From: Chara braunii | Lineage: Eukaryota > Streptophyta > Charophyceae > Charales > Characeae | Direction: 5' to 3' | DNA: 64,000 nucleotides | NCBI GenBank assembly: GCA_003427395.1 | Contig: BFEA01000077.1 | Coordinates: forward strand, 1,556,102 to 1,620,101 | Shown here: in pieces, positions 1-12,728 of the stretch | How positions within the stretch are numbered: the first letter of the stretch is position 1 | How the letters are laid out: every line of letters starts with the position of its first letter | Notes under the pieces: generated by a model | Told to the model about the DNA's origin: nothing | Database searches by the model: none | The model's input: only the letters and a program-made list of their open reading frames with translations | Program-made: the position numbers and the translations under genes

Positions 1-548
1 CTCTGTTCCTCCATGCTTCCTGAAAAATGAGATAGCTGTTAACACCAGCACCTTTCAAACTTTCATTTTTCTCCAAGTTGAGTACTCTAATCCGGAATCG
101 CACCAGCATCGTTCAGGTTTCCACAGACCAATGCACTTGACATCGGTACAAACCCAAGGGGTCTACCACAGCCACGTAGAGTAGCACTGTCGTAGAGATC
201 CGCTTCATATGCAACTCCCCTGTGTTCCGCCATGCTTCCCTCTCCGTCCGGAATCGCACCCCCTGGAGTTCTCTTGCTATCACCGAACACACTGTGCAGG
301 ATGGTAATGCCTTCGCTTCAACATTCTCTGTGCCCACGGACTCACAATTTCTCTGACCCGCCCCCCAGCTCCAAAACGACCCGACAAACAACCTTCAGCT
401 CCCCCTCCTCACAGCGCCACCAAAAGAATGACAAACTCACTCTGCTTCTTCTCAGGGTGTGAATTGCAGCTCCTGAACATGTAATACTCTTGTTCAATGT
501 TTCATTCATTGTCTTGATTTAGCTCCCCTCCCCCCCCCACCCACCCCC

Positions 549-643
549 ACTCATGTTCCCAATCACCCTTCTCGACCAGACCGATATGCACCAAATGTCC
601 CAACTAAACCGCACAGCAGCAATGCAGATGACCGCATCTCCCC
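549..643 (+). repeat. Left arm of a 95-bp inverted repeat flanking exon 5
   Basis: This segment matches the reverse complement of 3698-3795 over about 95 bases with few differences. The core is GACCAGACCGATATGCACCA. The partner is in intron 4, so the arms bracket the last exon. Confidence 0.85.
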
Positions 644-774
644 TGTTCCCTCACCGACAAGAAAGACCAACCAAACTACTAGGAGGAGCCTGGTTTTTAC
701 AGCTCCCACACTAACTACGTAACTGTACACTTCAGAACACTCAATGTAAGTCGTGCCACAATTTCCCCACACCC

Positions 775-845
775 ATGCAGCAGACGAGTGTCGAGGACCT
801 CTTTCAAGTCCCCCACACTAATGCAGCAGACGAGCATCGAGGACC
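775..845. repeat. Two-copy tandem repeat, 46-bp period
   Basis: ATGCAGCAGACGAG at 775 recurs at 821 and the match continues to GAGGACC with two changes. It lies just downstream of the stop codon of the eIF4B-like gene, in its presumed 3' UTR. Confidence 0.8.
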
Positions 846-905
846 CCTTTAGAAGGTTCCAATGGGATACACTTTCCCAAGGAGCCATGTCGGCATGGAT
901 GCCGT

Positions 906-1400
906 TCAGTAACTGCGGCCATAGTCTCCACCCCTCCCACCATAGTCGCGACCACCTGAATCTCCACCCCGTCCACCAAAGCCCGGATAATCGCTACCTC
1001 CACCCCTGCCCGAGCTGTAGTCTGTGCTACCTCGGCCACCATAACTGTAGTCCCGTGACCCATACTCATCTCTTCCATAGCCTCCATTTGAAGTTCCGTA
1101 CCCCCCAGCATCCGAGTAGGGATAGCTAGCTGCGCCGCCACCGCTGGAATAAGTGGCGCCACGATCATAGCCCCCACGGTCATACCCACCACTCCCACTC
1201 CGCTCATATCCACCCCCAAAGCTACCACCATAGCTTCCACCACTTCGTCCACCACCATAATTTGCTGGCTGTGGGCACTCTCTAGAGAAGTGTCCCTCTT
1301 CTCCGCAGTTGTAGCATTGTCCTCCGGGCCGTCCTGCTCCCATTCGACTACGACCTCCTGGAGGGGGGGCGACGGGGCAGTCCCTTGAAAAGTGACCAGT
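906..1400 (-). CDS. Exon 5 (last coding exon) of the eIF4B-like gene
   Basis: 164 codons plus TGA. The acceptor is GAATGTCAG|ACT. It begins TGHFSRDC, completing knuckle 1, then encodes knuckle 2 (CYNCGEEGHFSREC). A tail of about 120 residues of GGY, GGR, SYGG and RDYGGR-type repeats follows, ending YGRSY. This low-complexity tail resembles those of glycine-rich RNA-binding and cold-shock proteins and is likely disordered. I see no AATAAA on the coding strand downstream. Confidence 0.9.
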   Translation of the reverse strand, partial: TGHFSRDCPVAPPPGGRSRMGAGRPGGQCYNCGEEGHFSRECPQPANYGGGRSGGSYGGSFGGGYERSGSGGYDRGGYDRGATYSSGGGAASYPYSDAGGYGTSNGGYGRDEYGSRDYSYGGRGSTDYSSGRGGGSDYPGFGGRGGDSGGRDYGGRGGDYGRSY

Positions 1401-4400
1401 CTGACATTCACAGACCAAACAGCACAACCTCGTTAGAACTCACAAAGCGCTCTCCCAATGCAGAACACTTTTACACCACCATAATCTTAAGAAATCAGAA
1501 TTCCATGCTCCCATTAGCAAATTTCAATCATTGACCGATAATAATACTCACACTGCCACGCATCAACAGCTGCATCTCAATACGGTGTGCAAGTGGCCTC
1601 CAAAAGTTTCTACATCATGAAGTTCTGGGATTACTCCCCCAATCGAACTACCACTCCTAAGAGCAGAAAGAACATGTTAAACAACCAGGTGTTCCCAGCG
1701 GTTCTTTTTTCAAAGCTGATTTTGCCCAGGCCTACGAAATCCAAACCATCGTGCCACACGATTATAAAGGCCCTGCCAGCCTTTCTGCGACGGGCACTCT
1801 GAGTCTTTCCACAGCCCTGCGTTATTCAGCAGGCATTTTCAAAAGGCTGGGCTGACAGCTACGTAGTGTTCTCATTGTGAAGGCCTACGCCTTGCACCCC
1901 AGCAGGTAAGCGCATTCAGGGACCATGCATTTGCTGGATTGTTTTCACTGTGATCAACAACACTATTTCCAAGCATGACCTTGCACAATTAGTTTAGGCA
2001 ATTCTTTCGACAAACGACCTCTCCAAGGGTAGTCGAGGCCATCTTCATTGCACGCACTCCCCGAGTAATGCATACAGTGATATGCCACATGCAAAATGCA
2101 AAATTACATCGCAACATGTAGTACACAAGCTGTCAGCACAGCGTTTGCACCCTCATCGCTACCGGCTACACTGCGTAGGCACAAACTGCTGACTGTAGGA
2201 ATCGTCAGGCCCCAGAGACTTGCACTCATGACACAACTCCCACGTACACAGGGTACAGAAGGACACAAGCAAATGGAAGACAAAATGTAACAGAGGGTAA
2301 GGAAAGGAGACAGGGAGCGATGGAGGGAGGGAAAGCAAAGTGTACAGAGGGGATTAAGGAACGAAAACAAGAGGAAATACCGAAGGGTGCATATCTCTAA
2401 CATCAAACAGCTTAAAGATTTGTGAAGACGAAGAAGAAAACGGAGGGGTGGGGGGGGGGGAACAGACTCACTTCTCTGAGTTTTGTCCCTACTACCCTCC
2501 CAATCCCCAGCTCATCAAGGCCTGTCTGGGTTGGCCTCCGAAGGGCAAAAAATGTCCGAGACATTTTTGCAGGGGTGGTCAGGACCTAAAAAAACCACCT
2601 GGGCACCACCGATATTATTTCAATTTTTCACTTTTGTTTTTGGAAGGGGGGGCATCCAAACCTACCAGAGCAGACACCGGACCATGGTACAAAATAGACA
2701 CAGGAAAACAGGAGAGAAACACTTAAAAGAAGAACAGACAGATAAGGGAGAGGAGAGGAAATGAAAGAAAGCAAATGAAAGGAAAATAATAAAGATAAGG
2801 GAAAAACAAAGCAAACGCAACGAACAGGCAGGGAATGAAACGGGTGAAGGCAACAAGCAACAAAATGAAACGGACGGAAAGAGGCAGAATGGATGACAGA
2901 AACATGTACAATAGAGGAAAGAAGATGGAAGAGATGCTATGAAGGACAACGATAGAAGATAACGAGGAGAAAAGGAGAGGAAATGGAACCGCCGGACACA
3001 TCAAAGGCAAGGAAGGAAAACAAAGGAAATGGGGGGGTACAGAAAGATCGATAGGAGAAACAAACCAACCTAATGAAGGAAGCAAAGGGAGGCAAGGAAG
3101 AAGTCGAACACAACAAGGACAAATGAAAAATAGACGACCATCAAACTAGATCGACTATAGATCCCAGCAAAGGAAAGAGTGAAAAGAGGAAAGCACAAAA
3201 GGAGACCACAGAAAATGGACAAATGGAAAATGAACAGAAAGGGTCTACACCAACCGTCTACTTAACCATGCTCAGTTCGGGGAGCAGTACCCATGCTCTT
3301 CACACCTGGCGTGGGCTGGAAAGACCAGTCACCACTTCCGCAACCAGCCAGGAGGGTCAAGCCGACTACCTCAATCGGTGTGCCTGAAGTATCCCACACA
3401 TTAGGCTAGGGAATATAAGCTATTTTGAAGTATTCAATAGATTGATATGATATCTATTCTATGCATAGAATAGATATCTATACTGTAAATATATATCTAT
3501 AATATCTATAGACAATACAATATTCAACATTTATACAATATTTATTCATTTATATAATTAAAACCAGGCACGAGAAGGCAACATGATGGGAAGAGATGGG
3601 ACTGTAATGCGCCAGGAAAGCAAGGGAGGGATGGGGAAGGTAGACGCTACGGCATTGGAAATGAAGATTGGGGGGAGGGGGGGGGGGAAGGCGGCGGCAG
3701 AGATGCGGTATCTGCATTGCTGCTGTGCGGTTTAGTTGGGACATTTGGTGCATATCTGTCTGGTCGAGAAGGGTGATTTGGAAAATGAGTGAAAGGGAGG
3801 GGGGGGTCAAGGGAAGGAATGACAAGGTAGAGAAGAGAAAGATGCATAGGAAAAGCAAGGAAGGGACCTAAGGACAGAGGGAAGAAAGGGAGCAGACAGC
3901 ATCAGAAACAGGCAAGGACAGAGAGGAGGCCAAAGGCAGGGGGCGGAAGGGGGAGAGAGGCGCATGGGGGTCAAGTGAAGACAGCGGGCGTGAAAAAAAC
4001 GAGTAAAAATTCGGACAGAGCCCATACTCACTCTCTGGTCGCACAAACCTTAACCCCCCCCCCTGCTCCATACACACATAAGAGAGATGACGATAAAAGA
4101 CTTAGAACAGAAGGCAGACACGCTTCGAACACACAAAATTGCCAGAATCTAGTTATCCGTGGAGCCAAATGCGTCCAACGAACACTCAGTGGCAATACCA
4201 ATGCTTTGTCACATATGCTCTTCTGCTCCCTCTTATTCAAGGAAGAATAGTGCATCCCTTCACTCTATTATTGTTCCTATTGTTTCTGGTAATTCAGAAC
4301 TAGACGAGGGGAGAGAAAAAAAAGCGAGCATGGAACAGACAGCACAATCACATAGCAGAGCAAAGAGAAGCAAGAAGAAAAGGTCCAGGAACAGCATGCT

Positions 4401-7400
4401 GTAGGAGGAGGAGACATGAGGATAGAGACGCATTACACACTGCGCTGCACACAAGAGCAGCACGGCGAAACCCAACACCAATACGGCATACATAAATCAA
4501 CTACACTACTTTAGGGAATTGCAGCCTGATAACGATCACAAGAGGCCTCCGTACGTTAACTGTCCAACATACATTCAGGAAACAAAAACACTGTATACAC
4601 ACCTCTCCGCAGCGATAGCATTGACTGCTTGCCCTGCCGCGAGAACCACTCCATGTATCACCATACGACTGGCGATCGTCACGGTCCTTGAAACTTGAAT
4701 ACCCCTCAGCCCTCTCCTGTGATTCACCTTCTCGCCGCCTTTCAGATGGCCGCCTTGCCCCTCCTGAAACAGCTTGCGTAACTGCGAGCTTCTGAAAGAG
4801 TGACAAAAGCAAGAAGACAACAGACCCCACAGACCATACTCTCAGAACCCCCACAGACCATAATCTCTGTGGCACATCATAATTATCCACACTGCACAGT
4901 ACAGACAAGGCCTGGAAAACTGGAGCACCATCAATTCACTTTACAGAACACACATGGAGGGTACGCAAAAGAGAGAAAAGTGCCTCTGCACCGAGAACTT
5001 GACCTCCTCGATTGTTATCCTACACACACATCATACACAAGGAGGCGTCCACAGTAGGATAGAAGTTGGGGCCTGGGGTATGATTCGTTTCTAGAACCTG
5101 TGACAGCAGAGTTGTGACAGTCTGCCAGGAAATTTTGTCACCCCAGGTCCTGAACACTGAGCCAGACCCCTCATTCATAAAAGCAAAGGCTGGTCCAGTC
5201 GTCTAGTCCCACAAGCACGTAGTCTTCAGCTGGGGGTACACGCATGGTGATTGGAATCTCACTGCATTCCAGCCAGCAACTAGCGCTCCCTGTCATTGCA
5301 GGGAGCAACAACCGATGCAGACCCCAGGCCAAACAACGTGATAACGAGAGCAAGAAGAACACCTATGCAGAAGCCGAGGTAACAGCATACAGTAGCATCG
5401 ATGTTGCAAGTAGAGACATCCATCGCTGACGGTCAAGAAATTCTCCGCACATGTGATTCTCCCCATCTAAAGCGGAGTTAGATACCAGGAAGACAACCAT
5501 CACAGCTTCCCATTCGCAGCTTCACTACTTTTAGAAGTCTCCTACGGCGCAAACACACGACTGAGAACATACCTAAACTACTCCCGTTTCGTCTTTCCAA
5601 CTAACGTCTGAGGTTTCCGGTGTCCACATTATCTGCAACTGAGAGCAACCCCCCACTTCCTCCACCCCTGTAAACCCCACAGGCCGGCCCAGCCACAGAG
5701 AGAGCATCCTCTACGGTGCCTGCAAACCTGTTCTTTGCTCTCAGCATGATTGTCATCAGAAAGTTTCGAGCAGATACAAATTCGGATCCGTATCCACATT
5801 TTCCGGAAAGGAAAAACAAAAAGAGATAGTACAAGCTCCACAGCAAGTGTGCACATATGAATGTGCAGCATACTTGCGGCACATCGCATGTCATGCATGC
5901 ACGTGGTGCGCTGCAAGACCTAAATTCGGGGTCCCAGGAAAAGAAAAACAAAAAGTTCGGGGGGGGGCTAAACCTCATTTCCCTACGCACCAAAAAATAT
6001 CCAACGAGCAGCAAAAAAAAATTTGCGGCCTGCGCCAAGGCCCGACAAAAAATTTTGAGGGAAAGGAAGCCAACTACGAATTTAACTAGTTTCGAAGTTG
6101 GCAGTACTTTGACCCCGGCTTGGCCTGAACAATTCTTTTCCGTTCGCCGCCTCATGCCCCTCCGTTGAGCCTTTAGCTATGTGTGTCGTCCCACCAGCGG
6201 AGTGCCATCATGCGCCCTTACTCTGTGGTCCAGCCGCTTCCTCCATAGCTGGCGACCTAACTGAGCAGGCAGCAGCAGCGACAGCAGGGTCACACAGCAG
6301 GGGCGGCTAGAGTCAAGGAGGACAGCCAAGCAGGTGGGTGACCACCAGCCCTCTCTCCCTCTCTCTCTGTCTCTCTCTCCTCCTACATGCCTGCTCCATC
6401 GTCCATCCTCGCTCCATCCTGGATTCTCCCCCTTATGTCTGCACCACCTTTCTCTCACCTCCTTCCTCCCTCCTCGACTTCCCATGATAATGGCCTCCTA
6501 ATTCTTTGCCTCCATCATGCGTCCTCCCTCCTTTGAATCTGCACCGGCCTTCTCTCACCTCCTACTCCTGTCCTCCTTCCCTCCTCAACTTCCCACAATC
6601 ACAACCCCTTCCCACCTTCCTCCATCATCCATTCTCCGTTCATCGAATTTGCACCACCTTTCTCTCACCTGCTTCCTACCTTCTCGACTTCCTATCATCA
6701 CGACCTCCTACCTCTCCCATTCATCATTTGTCCTCCCTCCTACGGATCTGCGCCACCTTTCTCTCACATCCTACCCCCTTTCTCCGCCCTCCGCCTCGAC
6801 TTCCCACCATCACGAGCTCCTCCCACCTTCCCCCATCATTCATCCTCGGCCCATTGAATATCTGCCACCTTTGCCTCACCTCCTTCCTCCCTCCCCAACT
6901 TCCCACCCTTCTTCCCCCCTGCTCGACTTCCCGGCATCACGACCTCCTCCCACCTTCCTCCCTACTCAACTTCCCTTTTTTTGCTGTTTTCCATGAACGC
7001 AATATTTCGAATTTGCTGGTACCTTCTCTATCACCTCCTCTGCACGTGCACCCCTCCCTCCCCTCCTTCCTCCGTAATCCCTCCTCCCTCCTACCCTCCA
7101 CCTTCGGCCATACGTCTGTCCCCCACAAGCCACCTTTCTATCACCTCCATTCTCCTTCCCCGCACCAGGCCATCTGTCATACCTCCCTCCTCCTCATGCC
7201 ACATATCTCCCACCTCCTTTCTCCTTCCTTCCTCCTCCTTCCGCCATACCTCCCTCCTCCTGCATCACCTTTCTCCCGCCTCCTTTCTTCTTACTCCCTC
7301 ATCCAATATTCTTCGACTTTCCATCGCCGGTCCGCCATTCCTCCCTTCTCCCCCTTTCCTCATACTTCCACCCCTCGCCTCCCGTCTCCTTTCTTCTTCC

Positions 7401-9754
7401 TCCCTCATCCGATGTTCTTCGACTTTCCATCCCCGGTCCGCCATTCCTCCCTCCTCCCCCCTTCCTCAGACTTCCACCCCTCGCCTCCGGGCCCCCTTCT
7501 CTTCGATTTTTGGGGCTTCATCACTCATTTCTAGTAGCATAGTGCGCCAGCCTACATCCTCCCACTTTCCACCATGCCATCATCCTCCGTTCACCCTTGT
7601 TCTTCTGCCAAACCCCCTCCTTCCTACCTCCATCGCCGCCATTCTTCCCTGCCCTACCATTCCTCCCCCATCCCTCCTTCCGCCATACCTCCCTCCTCCT
7701 GTGTCACCTTTCTCCCGCCTCCTTTCTTCTTCCTCCCTCATCCGATGTTCTTCAACCTTCCATCCCCAGTCCACCATTCCTCCCTCCTCCCCCCCCTCCC
7801 TCATACTTCCACCCCCCACCTCCCAGCCCCCTTCTTGGCTTCAACAGTCATTTTGAGTAGCGTAGTGTGTCATCCTCCATCCTCCCACTTTCCGCCATGC
7901 CACAATCCTCCATCCACCCTCCTCCTGCCAAACTCCCTGCTTCCTACCTCCATCACCGCCATTCTTCCCTGTGCTGACATTCCTCCCCCATCCCTCCTCC
8001 CGCCCCCATCACTTTCTATTTTCTATTTCTATTTGTTATATTTGCCATTTATTTTGGACTTTGGCACTAGGCTACCATCCGGGCAGCCCGGGTCACCTTG
8101 TTTACCCGGGCAGCCCGGACATGTAAGGATCCGGGAAGGTCCCAGCAAAAGAAAAAAAAAAAAAAGTTGCCTTCCCAATGGAAGAAATTGAGGGGCTAAG
8201 CAGTCCTACACCCCTCGTTGCTTTCCCTGATATTTTGTTCGACAAGGCAGTTAATCCGCCACATAGTTGGGGGCTCAGCCTTCAGGACAGAAAAGGCAGC
8301 AGCAACAGGCAAAAAGACAATTTTGAGCCCACACCGGTCCATTTCCTTTTGGATGCCGCAGAAATCTGGATCCGGAAAAAGAGGCTTGGAAGAACCGGTG
8401 GTTTACCACATCAGCAACTGCCCGATAGAGCGCCTGTATAACAAAGTTGCCTTTTCTCCCGTTCTCGCCTCCATTGTTGGGAATCAAGGGCTACGTACTA
8501 CTGAACACTCACCATGAAGTTTTTCAACGGAAGACAGGGGTCCGTGAAGCCTCATTGAGGACAGAAAACAAGCTCTAACAGCCACTACTTCGTCAAAAAT
8601 AGAGCCAACCCCTTCCACGAAGCTTGGGGCCACCTGATTATCGACCCACACCACAACTTACCACTGTGGCTGCAAAAGAAAGAGAGGGAGCCCACACGCT
8701 TAACCTCCATTATCGGCACACGGGGAGCAGATGCACATGTGCTACAGATCGCACCACCAGGTTAAACCACCAATTCACACAGACCAATTTCTGAAGGATA
8801 TTATCCAACAGAGTACGAATCAAACCGGCCACACGCAGGCCAGTGCATCAAAATCACAAAGCCCACATGCACAGGGTCACAACTTTTGGAGAAAGGGCCT
8901 TCCAGTGGTGGTTTAAAAGCAACTGCTTATTCTCCATCTCTGCAACAATGAAGCCAGGTCTAAGGACAGCGAAGCTGCTACCATTCCATTTTTTCCAAAA
9001 CCGAATGATCTAGAAATCATTCGCACTCATGCACACCCGTCGGAGCTTCCATCTGTACACGATCAAGATTTTTCCCACCAGCCCAAACGTGATCTTGTGC
9101 AACTACACAGCAATTCACAGAGCTATCCAACTAGTGCTAATCTGCGGGCTGCATCACGAGGATAAGCTTTGCTTCTAGCTTTGGAACAAACGGCAACATA
9201 AAAACTATACGATTCCTGCATCAGGGACACCGCATGGTTCCTGTGTCGAGGAAAAATGCATTAACATCTGAGACTTTCAAGAAGACAACACCAGATGTGA
9301 TCATCAACGCTCAGGCCAACGGATTCAACACCACAAAGGCAACATCATTTTTCAATACAACTGAAAAAAAGAAAAAAAAACACAGATGGTCAGGCATCAC
9401 TCCAGTCACAGCAAGCAGTTGCAGACATTATCATGAAGCAGCTGACTCACATGCAAGCATGACAGCAAAGAGCCACACAAGAATTTAATGTTCAGTCAAT
9501 CCCAGTGCAAATGCACGCACACATAAACTGGTCACAGCAACCGGCTAAGCAACAGCTACTGGACATCATCAGGCAAAAAATGCCTCCTTACTACCAACAT
9601 GACCATCACAAACAGTACTTGATACATCAGCCCCTGTATAACACATATTTAAAGTTTCTGAATCGATGGGCACTGTATTGTTTAGAATTGGATAAGATTC
9701 ATATAACACATAGTGACACAACAGAGGATCCTATATACGTAACGCACCATTTTA

Positions 9755-9791
<37 letters not shown>

Positions 9792-12696
9792 TGCAATCCC
9801 ATTGGGCCGACAAGCCCTATCAAGTGACTTCTCGTAGGCCCCATAGCGCATCAGAGAAGTCACCTTCACTATCATTTCCTCTGGTGAAAAAACATTGTGC
9901 TCCTTAAGCTCTTCTCCAGGCCCAGTGGATCACTATCCACTGTCAGGCCCAGGCCCAGTGGATCACTATCCACTGTCAGGCACAGTACAGTTCCAGGCCT
10001 GCCTGATAGAACTGCAGTGACACCTCTCAGCACAAGCTAACAGTCGATTGTATAGGACCAATGCAAGGCCAGTCACAATATTCTGTCACAGCTCAACTAC
10101 CAAAGACCGTTGTTTATGTTGCCCTAAATCAAACCCCAGGTTGGGGTACACAGAAAAGCTTTTCTTTTTGTGATCCTGGAAGCAAAATCACCACGCTCTC
10201 TGCTACCTTTTCCCTATTTTCCAAGATACTACACCCTCGCTGCTACCTTTGCCTCAAAGTTATCTGACCTTCACCCATACACACCACCGGCTCGGTTCAT
10301 TACACCTTCTCCTACATGAACTTTCTTCTACAACAATTACTCCTCTTCCGCTCTGCAAAGATGGCACAAGCTATATGATGTCATGACCCCCCACACAGCC
10401 ATCAATTCTTCAGCAGGCTGGCTTCCACCACACACTTCAGCATCCAGTCTTTCCACTCTACAACCATGATCAGTCAATTCTGCCTTATAACTGTCCACGG
10501 CCATAAGGTAGTTCCCCCCAAAATCTGTGAACCAAGGCACCTAACACGCGTCACATTCACAGATATGAGAAGTAGCCGTCCGAAAAAATGGACGTCTATG
10601 ATAAAACCCAGAGAATGACTTAGACAAGAAATGATAAAACCCCCCAAGGGGCAGGGAGGTGTGTGGGGAGGGAACAGGTCGGCAAGGACAACGGATGAGC
10701 TCTTTCTAGGGTCAATGGCCCTATCTGGCAGATCTGGAATCCAGGTCTGAGAGGAAAGAGAGGGACAGGGCAAGCTGACAGTCAATCCTCCACCGCGGTG
10801 GAGCAATCAATGCTGTTCAGGGGTCCTTCGGCCTGACGGAAGGAAGCGTGTGTGAGTGTTTATTGATGTAATGTACATTGTGACTTGCCGGTGGAATAGG
10901 AACCGGACTGACGCTCCCCAGAATAGAAGGAGCCAGGACCATAAGGCCCTGTTAAAATAAAAAAAAAAAAAAAAAAAAAAAAGAAAGAAAGATAAAACCC
11001 AGAGAATGACTGAGACAAGAATGAAGAAGATGAACATGGAGAAAGTAAAAGATGGAGATATGCTCACGTTAACACTTTCTAAAAGCTGATATTTTCTTGT
11101 TTCCTTCTGTTCAACCTTGTTCATTAATAACAGGCAAACAGATTGGAGACTTCATGCCATCACCTCATAACCAACAACCGTCAGATGATACAAATGGTGA
11201 AAATGATGAAAACTTTCCTGACGAGTTCCAAGTAGACAAACCTCAATTTATACGACAATAACAGCCCCAACCAGGCGCACAGCTTTCAACACCAGGACCC
11301 AATGTCAACCTTTATCACAGTTAGCCTGGCATTAATGATATCCAAGTGCCCGTCATCAATGATGCCCAGCTTGAAAACCACCAGATATCACACAACCAAA
11401 GACGGATGGATTTGCGTGTGTTCTGGGAGTTGGGTAGGCAACCACGCAAAGCACCCAGAATAAAAATGCCTCAGAAGTTGCAAAGAACACAACCAAAGAC
11501 GGATGGATTTGCGTGCGTTCTGGGAGTTGGGTAAATGCCTCAGAAGTTGCAAAGAACAACAATCTCAAAAGTCAACTGTGAAATCTACTCTAGCATGCAC
11601 AACCGGGGTCCATAGACTGACGGAAAAGAGAGTAGCAAGGACAAGATTTGGTGAGCAGAGACACTTCATCAATCCAAAAACAGACGACGGAAGCGGGCAC
11701 TACAGATTAAGGCCTCAGGAAGGTTGCCCCAGAAAGGCCGTGCAAAAATGTTTCATGTACATAATGGGACTTGACATGGAGCTTGCTTTGCATTCAGCAA
11801 TCTCAATGGTGGTCAACTGGCCGACAGCATGTACCTGCAGTAAAGATGCCTCCTGAGGTTACAGAAGCTGTCAGATTAGGATGAAATCCATCTCAGCCGT
11901 GCAATTGTTCAATTCGGCAGGTAAGGGGGAAGCATTGTCACCCTACCAACAGAGCATTTAGCAAAGACTGAAGTAAATGGTGTGTGGGGCAGAAACTCGT
12001 CAATTTTTACCTCGAAGGAAGCAAGCAAGTCCTCGAGCTGCTTTTCCTTCAGTGCAACTTCTTCACGGAGAGCTTTGATTTTGACAGGGTCAACCTCTGT
12101 CTCCAGCTCTCTCTTTGCAAAATTAAGCTCTCCTTCAACGGCTTTCCTCTCCTCCCTCTGTGCATCGGTCAGCACAATCTGCAACACCATAGACAAAACA
12201 CCATACGAGCGCTTTCAGAATCGCAACACTCGCCAGCACAATGCACGAGACGAAGCGATACGCACAGCACATTCTAACTGAAACAACATATTACGACCTA
12301 CGTAGATCACCATACATCAGTCTGCCCCCAACATATTCAGAGCCAGGACACTCGCCAGCAAAAGGGGGGCAATGCAGGAGACGAAATAATGCACACAGCA
12401 CATTCCATTTAAAACAACGCATTACCACCTTCGTAGATCACCATACATCAGTCAGACTCCACCATACAACAGAAGCACGGTGTTTGGACTAACCAAGGTA
12501 AAGACACCACACAGTGATACCGCTAAAAAGCAGCATGTCAACAACAAGTGAATATGGGTTTTAAGGGAGCCACTCTGAACACAAAACAATCAGTTTGCTA
12601 AACTCAAGCTGTGCGCATGAAGGGCCAACCTTGACTGCAACGAGATGCAGTGGCACTAGATGCTTGGGCAATACCTCTCTCTCTCTCTCCCTCTCC

Positions 12697-12728
<32 letters not shown>

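Larger units (their letters stand above)
1..905 (-). other. 3' UTR and downstream flank of the eIF4B-like gene
   Basis: No second gene is visible here. The part next to the stop codon is presumably 3' UTR, but no clear polyadenylation signal is seen, so its length is unknown. It holds a 46-bp tandem repeat (775-845) and one arm of an inverted repeat whose partner is in intron 4. Motifs such as TCCGGAATCGCACC (about 91 and 245) occur twice, so the segment is mildly repetitive. Confidence 0.5.
1401..4602 (-). other. Intron 4 of the eIF4B-like gene (3,202 bp)
   Basis: The donor GTGTGT is at 4602-4597 and the acceptor CAG at 1403-1401. No other exon-like frame was recognised inside. It contains a purine-rich stretch, a perfect AT-rich palindrome, G-runs and one arm of the inverted repeat. 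Confidence 0.8.
4792..12010 (-). other. Intron 3 of the eIF4B-like gene (7,219 bp)
   Basis: The donor GTAAAA is at 12010-12005 and the acceptor CAG at 4794-4792. The intron contains a 1.7-kb pyrimidine-rich minisatellite, a GC hairpin, microsatellites, a 33-bp tandem repeat, a poly(A) retroposon and a 97-bp tandem duplication. The parts at 4.8-6.3 kb and 8.2-9.7 kb show nothing I recognise. Confidence 0.8.

Noticed and set aside
818-1411. 197-codon minus-strand frame overlapping exon 5
   Set aside because: It is the shadow of the Gly-rich exon in another frame; the CCHC-containing frame is clearly the coding one.
5601-6155. 184-codon minus-strand frame with hydrophobic stretches
   Set aside because: It lies between exons 3 and 4 of the eIF4B-like gene; including it would break the phase-0 join, and it shows no domain.
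6506-8191. Long Pro/Ser/Leu-rich plus-strand frames
   Set aside because: They lie in a pyrimidine-rich satellite where stop codons are rare in all frames; there is no domain and the region is inside an intron of the minus-strand gene.
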